Shown: piece after piece, positions 6,330 to 12,525 of the stretch
How positions within the stretch are numbered: position 1 is the stretch's first letter
How the letters are laid out: each line of letters begins with the position of its first letter
Source of the DNA: Comamonadaceae bacterium
GTDB lineage: Bacteria; Pseudomonadota; Gammaproteobacteria; Burkholderiales; Burkholderiaceae_C
Reading direction: 5' to 3'
NCBI GenBank assembly: GCA_947457975.1
Contig: CANGYC010000042.1
Span: 1 to 12,525 of the forward strand
DNA: 12,525 nucleotides
Program-made: the position numbers and the translations under genes
The notes under the pieces: model-generated
What the model saw: only the letters and a program-made list of their open reading frames with translations
Databases searched by the model: none
What the model was told of the DNA's origin: nothing

Positions 6330-6874
6330 TACAGCCCATGTCAGGGTCACCTCACTGGATCGATCGTCTGGACGCAGCGTGGGCCAAGCTGCTTTCAGCC
6401 CTGGCCTTGATGGCCTGCGCCCTGGTGGCTCTGATGGTGCTGGTGATCTGCGCTGATGTGCTGGTGCGCAACATGCGCTGGGGCAATTTGCCCTGGGCCA
6501 CGGAAGTTGCCGAATACACCTTGTATTTGTCGACCTTCTTGGCCGCTCCCTGGCTGCTGCGCCAGGGGGCACATGTGCGCATGGACATCGTCTTGAAGAC
6601 CATGCAGCCAAAGCTGGCCTGGATGCTGGAACTGGTGGCCGATCTCCTGGCCATGCTGACCTGTGCGACGCTGGCCCTGGCCAGCGCCAACACGGCGATG
6701 GCCAGTGCCAAGCAAGGGTCGCTGGTCTTCAAGATCTTTGTGTTTCCCGAGTGGTGGCTGCTTGCACCGGCCAGCGTCATGTTCGGTGTGCTGACCCTGG
6801 AGTTCGTCTGGCGCTTTAGGCGCCAGTGGCAGGGACCGCGCACGGTTCGCGAAGAGGCAACATCCGTGGCCTGA
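6326..6874 (+). CDS. dctQ: TRAP transporter small permease DctQ
   Basis: The product has 182 residues with four hydrophobic helices, the DctQ layout: one around ALALMACALVALMVLVICAD, one starting TLYLSTFLAAPWLL, one near LELVADLLAMLTCATLALA, and one near WLLAPASVMFGVLTLEFVW. The characteristic N-terminal cytoplasmic/first-helix junction D-VRNMRWGN-PWA-E-AEY and the loop RQGAHVRMDIVL (basic and Asp, typical of DctQ) are present. The listed start is GTG 6326, which overlaps the dctP stop as GTGA; ATG 6338 four codons downstream is an equal alternative and neither has a clear Shine-Dalgarno. DctQ stabilises or completes the DctM channel in the inner membrane. Confidence 0.9.
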   Translation: MIQPMSGSPHWIDRLDAAWAKLLSALALMACALVALMVLVICADVLVRNMRWGNLPWATEVAEYTLYLSTFLAAPWLLRQGAHVRMDIVLKTMQPKLAWMLELVADLLAMLTCATLALASANTAMASAKQGSLVFKIFVFPEWWLLAPASVMFGVLTLEFVWRFRRQWQGPRTVREEATSVA

Positions 6875-6921
6875 GTGCCTGCGGATGCCTCGTCCCCCTC
6901 TGTACTGAACGGAATCCTCCC

Positions 6922-8238
6922 ATGGACTGGTCCTTGAGCCTGGCATCGTTGCTCGGTGGCGTGGTGCTGCTGATGTTCATTGGTCTGCCCGTGGCCCTGG
7001 CCTTTCTGGTTACCAACGTGGTCGCGGCCTTTTTCTTCATGGGGGGCGTAGCAGGTGTCGATCAGCTGGCGCGCAACTCCATCGCCTCGGTGATCACTTT
7101 TTCCTTGACGCCGATTCCACTGTTCATCCTGATGGGTGAAGTCTTATTTCAGACCGGGCTGGCACTCAAGGTGATCGATGGATTTGACCGGCTGATCCAT
7201 CGCGTGCCTGCGCGGCTGCCGGTGGTGTCGGTGGTGGCAGGAACGGCGTTTTCCGCCATCTCCGGATCGACCATCGCCACCACGGCGATGCTGGGTCGCT
7301 CCATGACGCCCGTCATGCTGGAGAAAAAATACCACCCCACCCTGGCCATGGGGCCGATCATTGCAATTGGCGGCGTGGACATGCTGATTCCACCGTCGGC
7401 CCTGATTGTGCTTTTCGGCAGTCTGGCCAACATTTCCATCACCAAGCTGCTGTTTGCCGGCATCGTTCCGGGCGTTCTGCTGGCGATCACGTTCATTGCC
7501 TACATCATCGGCAGCGCACTGCTGATGCCCTCGAGAGTGCCGGCCAACGATGAGGGACAGATCTACACGGGGTGGCAGAAGTGGCGTCCTTTTGTGGTCT
7601 ACGTGATTCCGTTGTTGTCCATCTTTGCTGTGGTCATCGGCGCCATGTCCACGGGGATCTCCACCCCCACGGAGGCGGCCGCCCTGGGCGCTGCCGCCAC
7701 GATCTTGCTGGCAGCCGCTTTTGGAGCGCTCAGCTGGAAAAACCTGGTGCAGTCCCTCAAGGGCACCGTGCATATTTCCAGCATTGTCCTGTTCATCATT
7801 GTCGGTGCCACCTCGTTTTCACAGCTGCTGGGCTTTTCCGGAGCCACCAATGGGTTCCTCCAGGCTGTGGGTCGGCTCGAACTGAGCCCCGAGATGCTGG
7901 TCGTGGCCATGGTTCTGATCCTGATCGTCCTGGGTTGCTTTGTGGACCAGGTCAGCATGATGCTGCTGACGCTGCCGTTTTTCATGCCGCTGGTCATGAC
8001 CGCTGGCATCGATCCGATCTGGTTTGGCGTGTTGTTCCTCATTGCCATGCAGCTGGGTCTGATGACGCCGCCGTTTGGCCTGCTGCTCTTTACGATGAAG
8101 AGCGTCGCTCCGTCTCATATCACCATGTCCGAGATCTTCCGCTCGGCCTATCCGTACGTCGTCATCAGCCTGCTCATGCTGTTGCTGGTGTTCTTTGTGC
8201 GACCGATTGCCACCTGGCTGCCCGGCTTGCTTGCCTGA
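6922..8238 (+). CDS. dctM: TRAP transporter large permease DctM
   Basis: The product has 438 residues, typical for DctM, and is almost entirely made of hydrophobic helices (about 12). I took ATG 6922, preceded by GGAA at 6911-6914; a longer frame from 6826 would overlap dctQ and add non-membrane residues. Family marks include GLPVALAFLV, TPIPLFILMGEVLFQTGLA, the conserved SGSTIATTAMLGRSM block after AISG, GGVDMLIPPSALIVLFGSLA, STPTEAAALGA, and LMTPPFGLLLFTMKSVAP near the end. It forms the sodium-coupled channel that takes substrate from DctP across the inner membrane. A gap of 47 bases separates it from dctQ; the next gene begins 10 bases after its stop, consistent with one transcript. Confidence 0.94.
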   Translation: MDWSLSLASLLGGVVLLMFIGLPVALAFLVTNVVAAFFFMGGVAGVDQLARNSIASVITFSLTPIPLFILMGEVLFQTGLALKVIDGFDRLIHRVPARLPVVSVVAGTAFSAISGSTIATTAMLGRSMTPVMLEKKYHPTLAMGPIIAIGGVDMLIPPSALIVLFGSLANISITKLLFAGIVPGVLLAITFIAYIIGSALLMPSRVPANDEGQIYTGWQKWRPFVVYVIPLLSIFAVVIGAMSTGISTPTEAAALGAAATILLAAAFGALSWKNLVQSLKGTVHISSIVLFIIVGATSFSQLLGFSGATNGFLQAVGRLELSPEMLVVAMVLILIVLGCFVDQVSMMLLTLPFFMPLVMTAGIDPIWFGVLFLIAMQLGLMTPPFGLLLFTMKSVAPSHITMSEIFRSAYPYVVISLLMLLLVFFVRPIATWLPGLLA

Positions 8239-8248
8239 GACCTTTTGC

Positions 8249-8896
8249 ATGGCGGCCGAAGACGATTTTTTCAAGCAGCGGGGCTTTGGCCTGACCATTG
8301 GCTTTGGCTTGCGGCCTGCAGTGCTGGTGGTCGACATGATTCAGGCGTTCACCGACCCGGATGCCATGCTGGGCTCGGACCTGGATGCACAGGTCCATGC
8401 GACGCAGCAGCTGGTATCTGCCGCCAGGCAGGCGGCCGTACCTGTCTTTTATTCCAGCGTGAGCTATGACGATGCCGACTTCAAGGATGCGGGCATCTGG
8501 GCGCTCAAGCAAAAAGGGGTGATGACCCTCAGGGCTGGCACAGCTGCGGTGGAACTCGATCCGCGTTTGCAGCGTCTGCCTGGCGAGGGCTGGCTCGTCA
8601 AAAAATACGCCTCCTGCTTTTTCGGCACCGATCTGGCATCGCGGCTGATTGCCAGAAGTGTCGACACCCTGATCCTTGCCGGCTGCACCACCAGCGGCTG
8701 TGTGCGCGCGTCAGCCGTGGACGCGCTTCAAGCGGGCTTTCGGCCCATGGTGGTGCGCGACTGTGTGGGCGACCGCTCGGCGGCGGCGCACGCACAAAGC
8801 CTGTTTGACCTTCAGGCCAAGTACGCCGATGTCGTGAGCCTGGACCAGACCTGTACCTATCTTCAATCCTTCACCCCATCCAAGATTTCATCGTGA
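8249..8896 (+). CDS. Cysteine hydrolase, N-carbamoylsarcosine amidase/isochorismatase fold
   Basis: The product has 215 residues from ATG 8249 (weak GAGA upstream; start set by family length and by lack of overlap with dctM). The catalytic triad of the family is complete: Asp29 (VLVVDM), Lys118 (LVKKYASCFFGTDLAS), and nucleophile Cys151 in GCTTSGCVRASAVDAL, preceded by the cis-peptide region. The overall pattern (RPAVLVVDM, LGSDLDAQVHATQQL, AKYADVVSLDQ) is nearer to N-carbamoylsarcosine amidase and maleamate-type amidohydrolases than to true isochorismatases. The reaction is probably hydrolysis of an amide or N-carbamoyl group with release of ammonia (and CO2 for a carbamate). Its stop overlaps the ALDH start (GTGA), so the two products are probably made together and act in one pathway. 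The substrate is unknown. Confidence 0.85.
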   Translation: MAAEDDFFKQRGFGLTIGFGLRPAVLVVDMIQAFTDPDAMLGSDLDAQVHATQQLVSAARQAAVPVFYSSVSYDDADFKDAGIWALKQKGVMTLRAGTAAVELDPRLQRLPGEGWLVKKYASCFFGTDLASRLIARSVDTLILAGCTTSGCVRASAVDALQAGFRPMVVRDCVGDRSAAAHAQSLFDLQAKYADVVSLDQTCTYLQSFTPSKISS

Positions 8897-10380
8897 CTGA
8901 ATCAACCAGTGATCTTTCCGGCCGAGTCGCCGCCATCTTGCCGCGCGAGCGGGGCCAGTTCTGGGGCGGGGCCTGGCATGGTCGTGACGATGCGCAGCGC
9001 CTGGCGAGCATCAATCCGTCGACCGGTCAGGTGTTGGCCGAGGTCGAGGTGGCTTCGGCGGCTGACGTCGAAGCCGCCGTGAGCAGCGCCCGCCAGGCCT
9101 TTCCCGCCTGGGCGGCCCTGCCGCCTCTGGAGCGGGCCCGCCGCTTGAAGGAGGCCGCCTCCCGCATCCGGGCCCATGCGGCGGACCTGGCGCTTCTGGA
9201 TGCGGCGGACTGCGGTAATCCGGTCAAGGCCATGCTCTTCGACGCCGAGATCGCTGCCACCCAACTGGAGTACTTTGCCGGTCTGGTGCTCGAGATCAAG
9301 GGCGAGACCATTCCCACCGGCAATGGCTCGCTCAACTACACCCGGCGTGAACCGCTGGGCGTGGTCGTTCGCATCTATCCTTTCAACCATCCGTTCATGT
9401 TTGCCGCGGGCAAGATCGCAGCGCCTTTGGCGGCGGGCAACACGGTGGTGGTCAAGCCGCCGGAGCAGGCTCCCTTGTCCACGCTCAAGCTGATGGAGCT
9501 GCTGGCCGATGTGTTTCCGCCGGGGGTGCTCAACTGCGTGGTGGGGGGACGCGAGGTCGGTGCGGCCCTGTCCACGCATCCCGATGTGGCCGCTGTCGGC
9601 CTGATTGGCAGCGTTCCTGCTGGCCGAGCCGTTTTGCATGCTGCCGCAGACAGCTTTAAGCGCACCCTTCTGGAACTCGGTGGCAAGAACGCTATGGTCA
9701 TCTACCCCGATGCCGACCTGGAGCGCGCCGTCGATGGCGCGGTGCGGGGCATGAATTTCACCTGGTGCGGGCAGTCGTGTGGTTCGACCAGTCGACTCTT
9801 CATTCACGACAGCCTCCACGATGTCTTCGTGGATAAGCTGGTCCGTTTGCTGGGCCAGCGCCATCGGCCAGGCCTGGCTACGCACATGGACACCACCATG
9901 GGTGCCCTCATCAACCAGGCGCAATACGACCGCTGCCTGTCCTACATCGCGTCTGCCCGCCAGGAGGGCGCACGGCTCGTTGCGGGTGGAAACCACCCCG
10001 CCGACCCGGCGCTGAACAAGGGCTTTTTCATCGAGCCCACGGTCTTTACCGAGGTCACCCCCGGCATGAAGATCGCTCGCGAGGAAATTTTTGGCCCGGT
10101 CCTCAGCGTGCTGCGCTGGAGTGACGAATCTGAACTTTTCGATGCGGTCAATGGACTGGAGCTAGGCCTGACGGCCTCCATCTGGACGCGTGACCTTCGC
10201 ACCGCCCACCATGCGGCTGCGCGGGTGCAAGCCGGGTACGTGTGGATCAACGACTGCTCGTCGCACTTCATCGGCGCTCCCTTCGGTGGCTACAAGCAAT
10301 CGGGTCTGGGCCGCGAGGAGTCCAAGGACGAGCTGTTCGAGTTCACGCAGATCAAGAACGTCAATGTCTCGATGCTCTGA
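8893..10380 (+). CDS. NAD(P)-dependent aldehyde dehydrogenase, GTG start
   Basis: The product has 495 residues, full length for the ALDH superfamily. The GTG at 8893 overlaps the hydrolase stop (GTGA), the sign of coupled translation. Motifs: IYPFNHPFMFAAGKIAAPLA with Asn165; VVKPPEQAPLS (the usual KPSE is KPPE); the general base Glu261 in LLELGGKNAMVIYPDADLE; the nucleophile Cys296 in FTWCGQSCGSTSRLFI; and EEIFGPVLSVLRW and GGYKQSGLGREESKDEL, followed by FTQIKNVNVSML. It looks like a member of the betaine-aldehyde / aromatic-aldehyde dehydrogenase neighbourhood; substrate specificity cannot be read. Likely job: oxidation of the aldehyde formed by the SDR or by the hydrolase branch to the acid before carboxylation. 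All catalytic residues are present. Confidence 0.92.
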   Translation: MTESTSDLSGRVAAILPRERGQFWGGAWHGRDDAQRLASINPSTGQVLAEVEVASAADVEAAVSSARQAFPAWAALPPLERARRLKEAASRIRAHAADLALLDAADCGNPVKAMLFDAEIAATQLEYFAGLVLEIKGETIPTGNGSLNYTRREPLGVVVRIYPFNHPFMFAAGKIAAPLAAGNTVVVKPPEQAPLSTLKLMELLADVFPPGVLNCVVGGREVGAALSTHPDVAAVGLIGSVPAGRAVLHAAADSFKRTLLELGGKNAMVIYPDADLERAVDGAVRGMNFTWCGQSCGSTSRLFIHDSLHDVFVDKLVRLLGQRHRPGLATHMDTTMGALINQAQYDRCLSYIASARQEGARLVAGGNHPADPALNKGFFIEPTVFTEVTPGMKIAREEIFGPVLSVLRWSDESELFDAVNGLELGLTASIWTRDLRTAHHAAARVQAGYVWINDCSSHFIGAPFGGYKQSGLGREESKDELFEFTQIKNVNVSML

Positions 10381-10434
10381 ATGCGCCCGGGCCCATCCGC
10401 CCGCGGTCAGGACCAAGAAAACGACAAGGCAGCC

Positions 10435-10441
10435 AAGGAGA
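10435..10441 (+). promoter_or_regulatory. Ribosome binding site of the carboxyltransferase gene
   Basis: AAGGAGA lies 4 bases before ATG 10446 and selects this start over the same frame running back to 10242 inside the ALDH gene. Confidence 0.7.
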
Positions 10442-10445
10442 CCGC

Positions 10446-11900
10446 ATGAGTGATATCCGCTTCGTTGACACCACCGTGCGCGATGGTTCGCAAAGCCTGT
10501 GGGCGATGGGCATGCGCACGGACATGATTCTGCCCATCGCACAGCGACTCGATGACGCCGGCTTCGATGCCATCGAGATCATGGCCACCAGCTTCGAGAA
10601 AAAGCTCATCCGAGATCTGCAGGAGGATCCCTGGGAGCGCCTGGTGGAGGTGCGCAAGCGCGTGACCAAGACACCTCTGCGGATGATCCGTGGCCGGCAG
10701 TTGGCCGCTTTCCAGATTACTCCGCAGGCCATGGAAGACCTCTGGTACGAGCGCATGGCGGCCATGGGCATTGGCCAGATCCGCTTGTCTGACTCTTCCA
10801 ATACGCCAGAAGGTTGGAGGACGAACATGGAACGGGCCCGGAAGGTGGGCATCGATGTAGTCATCAACCTGATTTTTTCCCTGTCTGAAAAACATTCAGA
10901 CGACTACTATGCCGAGCGCACACGCGATGCGGTCAAGCTGCGTCCCCACCGGATCTGCCTGAAGGACCCGGGCGCATTGCTCACCCCCGAACGGGTCAAG
11001 ACCCTGGCTCCGGTGGTCCTGGCCCATGCGGGCGGCATTCCAGTGGAATTCCACACGCACTGCAACACCGGACTGGGGCTGCTGTGCTCGCTTGAGGCGA
11101 TTCGCTGCGGTATCCACATCATCAATGCGGCGATTCCTCCTCTGGCGGAATCCTCGTCCAATCCCTCGCTCTTCGACGTCGTGCGCAACGCCAGGGCCAT
11201 GGGCCACACCCCCCTGATCGATGAGGCGCTGCTGCAAACGGTCCAAGCCCATTTTCAGGAGATCGCCGAGCGCGAGTCTTTGCCTGTGGGAGCTCCCAAA
11301 GCCTATGACGCGCAGCATTACCAGCATCAGGTGCCAGGCGGCATGATTTCCAACCTGCGGTTTCAGCTCGGTGCCGTGGGACTGGCGGACCGTCTTCCTG
11401 CCGTGCTAGAGGAAATCGCCCGGGTGCGCGTGGACTTCGGCTACCCGATCATGGTCACGCCATACTCCCAGTTCGTTGGAGCCCAGGCGGTGCTCAACGT
11501 GATCAGTGGTCAGCGCTACCAGCAGGTCTCGGACGAGATCATTCAATACGCCGCAGGGCGATGGGGTCGCGAGGAATGCGAATCCATTGCCCCTGACGTG
11601 CGCGACAAAATCCTGTCGCGGCCGCGGGCAAAGGCCCTGGCCCGCATCAATGATGAGCAGCCCTCGCTAAAGCAGTTGCGCGCGCAGTACGGCGGCCCTG
11701 GCGTGTCCGACGATGACTTGCTGCTGCATTTTTTCACCAGCCCTGAGCAGGTGGCGCAGATGCGCCAGGCGCGTCAGTTGCGTGGGTCAGGGCAGGGCAC
11801 GCAGGGTTTGCGGGCCTTGATCGAAAAGCTGGCCAGCAGCCGCAGCGTGCGAAGCATACAGATCCAACACGGCAACAAAACGGTCAGCATGCAGGCCTGA
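10446..11900 (+). CDS. Biotin-dependent carboxyltransferase subunit, OadA/PycB-like
   Basis: The product has 484 residues: an HMGL-like TIM barrel (about 1-280) then the PYC/OADA-type conserved domain. Barrel start is VDTTVRDGSQSLWAMGMRT; Arg12, Asp13 and Gln16 match active-site residues of pyruvate carboxylase, while the usual DAHQS is DGSQS. The carbamylated Lys of the metal site is Lys173 (ICLKDPGALL), and the metal histidines are His203 and His205 (FHTHCNTGL; family usually HxHDTSG/HCHATTG). Later marks QVPGGMISNLRFQL and MVTPYSQFVGAQAVLNV are classic for OadA. The usual WGGATFD block reads MATSFEK, and RVFDAMND reads RLSDSSNT. It lacks its own biotinyl domain; the next gene supplies it. 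It should move CO2 between carboxybiotin and an oxo-acid-like substrate, probably not pyruvate itself. No Na+-pump beta subunit is in view, so a carboxylase role is preferred. Confidence 0.87.
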   Translation: MSDIRFVDTTVRDGSQSLWAMGMRTDMILPIAQRLDDAGFDAIEIMATSFEKKLIRDLQEDPWERLVEVRKRVTKTPLRMIRGRQLAAFQITPQAMEDLWYERMAAMGIGQIRLSDSSNTPEGWRTNMERARKVGIDVVINLIFSLSEKHSDDYYAERTRDAVKLRPHRICLKDPGALLTPERVKTLAPVVLAHAGGIPVEFHTHCNTGLGLLCSLEAIRCGIHIINAAIPPLAESSSNPSLFDVVRNARAMGHTPLIDEALLQTVQAHFQEIAERESLPVGAPKAYDAQHYQHQVPGGMISNLRFQLGAVGLADRLPAVLEEIARVRVDFGYPIMVTPYSQFVGAQAVLNVISGQRYQQVSDEIIQYAAGRWGREECESIAPDVRDKILSRPRAKALARINDEQPSLKQLRAQYGGPGVSDDDLLLHFFTSPEQVAQMRQARQLRGSGQGTQGLRALIEKLASSRSVRSIQIQHGNKTVSMQA

Positions 11901-11935
11901 CCGCCCCAGTCACGACGAATGACCTTGGAGAGACC

Positions 11936-12478
11936 ATGACGCAGAACCTTGATTTCCTGTCAGACCATGAAGTGCGCCAGATCACGGCACTGGTCGACAC
12001 CCTGGACCGATCGAATTTCGACTACCTGCAGGTCGATGTCGGGGCGGTCAAGGTGACCATTGGCAAGGGTGCCTTGCCGGCTCCGTCGGGGTCACTGGCA
12101 GGCAGTGTGCCGGCATCTGTGCCTGCAGTGAGCGGCCCCGCCGCGTCCGTCCCTGCACCTGCATCTGCATCTGCACATGCAACTGTATCTACCGTCGCAG
12201 CCCCTGTACCCCCGGTGGCCGTGGCCGCGGTGCCCACCACCTGGCAGCCCATCACCGCCACCACCATGGGGCGCTACTACAGCCGGCCCGATCCGAACTC
12301 ACCGCCCTTTGTCCAGGTCGGCGGCAGGATCGGCGCTGAGGACACGGTGTGCCTGATCGAGGTGATGAAGCTCTTCAATGCCATCACTGCGGGCGTTGAA
12401 GGCACGGTCATGCGGGTGTGCGTCGAGGATGCCGCAGTGGTCGAGTTCGGCCAGGTCTTGTTTTATGTCCAGCCCTGA
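11936..12478 (+). CDS. Biotin carboxyl carrier protein
   Basis: The product has 180 residues. GGAGAGA (11927-11933) precedes ATG 11936. Layout follows AccB-type carriers: N-terminal acidic helix (residues 1-40, DHEVRQITALVDTLDRSNFD and LQVDVGAVKVTIGKG), a flexible Ala/Pro/Ser/Val linker (about 45-100), and the biotinyl domain with TMGRYYSRPDPNSPPFVQV, biotin-acceptor Lys145 in IEVMKLFN (the common EAMK is EVMK) and C-terminal VEFGQVLFYV. Lys145 is 35 residues from the end, the normal distance. It carries CO2 from the biotin carboxylase downstream to the carboxyltransferase upstream. The AccB-like form raises the possibility that it also serves acetyl-CoA carboxylase, but the gene order ties it to this complex. 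Confidence 0.93.
   Translation: MTQNLDFLSDHEVRQITALVDTLDRSNFDYLQVDVGAVKVTIGKGALPAPSGSLAGSVPASVPAVSGPAASVPAPASASAHATVSTVAAPVPPVAVAAVPTTWQPITATTMGRYYSRPDPNSPPFVQVGGRIGAEDTVCLIEVMKLFNAITAGVEGTVMRVCVEDAAVVEFGQVLFYVQP
12154..12183 (+). repeat. Short tandem hexamer repeat in the BCCP linker
   Basis: Five consecutive TGCANN hexamers (TGCACC, two TGCATC, TGCACA, TGCAAC) lie inside the linker coding region and encode Ala/Ser/Thr/His-rich dipeptides. Slippage would change linker length by two residues per unit without shifting frame. Confidence 0.7.
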
Positions 12479-12490
12479 GGTGCGCCACCC

Positions 12491-12525
12491 ATGCCGGTGA
12501 CCCAGGTCCTGGTGGCCAACCGAGG
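12491..12525 (+). CDS. Biotin carboxylase, first codons only (partial)
   Basis: Only 11 full codons are present: MPVTQVLVANR followed by the first bases of Gly. The strand VLVANRG is the start of the biotin carboxylase N-terminal domain (AccC, PycA, the BC domain of urea and acyl-CoA carboxylases; usual continuation GEIA). GAGGTG at the BCCP stop (12477-12482) provides a Shine-Dalgarno, and the gene starts 12 bases after that stop. It would complete a three-part biotin enzyme: BC carboxylates the carrier with ATP and bicarbonate, and the upstream carboxyltransferase uses it. Only the beginning is seen, so the type of BC is inferred from context. Confidence 0.85.
   Translation, partial: MPVTQVLVANR

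Noticed and set aside
4662..6611. A 649-codon open frame on the minus strand opposite the SDR and dctP genes
   Set aside because: The peptide is low-complexity in His/Gly/Arg without family motifs and lies opposite two genes with complete catalytic or binding motifs; it is a codon-bias shadow.
10242..10445. N-terminal extension of the carboxyltransferase into the ALDH gene
   Set aside because: It overlaps the ALDH C-terminus, which is well conserved, and a strong AAGGAGA site precedes ATG 10446.
1..12525. CRISPR arrays, tRNA/rRNA genes, intact insertion sequences
   Set aside because: No regularly spaced repeats, cloverleaf-like segments, rRNA signatures, transposase genes or terminal inverted repeats were seen on either strand.

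Overview
The window looks like a piece of a GC-rich betaproteobacterial chromosome, probably Burkholderiales/Comamonadaceae. Reasons: a Bug/TctC-type periplasmic binding protein (a family massively expanded in that group), GC-rich third codon positions, and the style of the TRAP, dehydrogenase and carboxylase genes. This taxonomic call is inference from gene families; no search was run.

Left part (1-1910), accessory in character: the winged-helix C-terminus of a Fic-type protein runs in from the left edge. A two-gene unit follows, an alpha/beta-hydrolase-like protein overlapping an unrecognised 161-residue protein by ATGA. Next is about 500 bases without an intact gene, holding a minus-strand remnant of the C-terminal part of a recombinase, broken by an in-frame amber codon.

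Middle (1911-4387, minus strand): a MerR/excisionase-type helix-turn-helix fused to a citrate-synthase fold, followed downstream in the same direction by an orphan Bug solute-binding protein. By my family alignment the citrate-synthase domain has lost all three catalytic side chains (two His and one Asp of classical enzymes), so it reads as a ligand-sensing regulator rather than an enzyme.

Right part (4521 to the right edge, plus strand), a long catabolic operon transcribed divergently from the regulator: short-chain dehydrogenase, a three-part TRAP importer (DctP, DctQ, DctM), an N-carbamoylsarcosine-amidase-like cysteine hydrolase, an aldehyde dehydrogenase, a carboxyltransferase related to oxaloacetate decarboxylase alpha / pyruvate carboxylase B, a biotin carrier protein, and the first codons of a biotin carboxylase. 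Spacing is tight: GTGA overlaps at dctP/dctQ and hydrolase/ALDH, and clear Shine-Dalgarno sites elsewhere.

Reading of the whole: an organic acid is imported by the TRAP system. It is oxidised by the SDR and ALDH, possibly deamidated or decarbamoylated by the hydrolase, and carboxylated (or decarboxylated) by a three-subunit biotin enzyme. Control would come from the divergent HTH-citrate-synthase protein sensing an acyl-CoA or oxo-acid. The carboxyltransferase keeps the metal-site lysine and histidines but departs from the pyruvate/oxaloacetate enzymes at many substrate-site motifs. The carboxylase, its substrate and the pseudoenzyme regulator are the candidate undescribed system here. The pathway assignment is inference.
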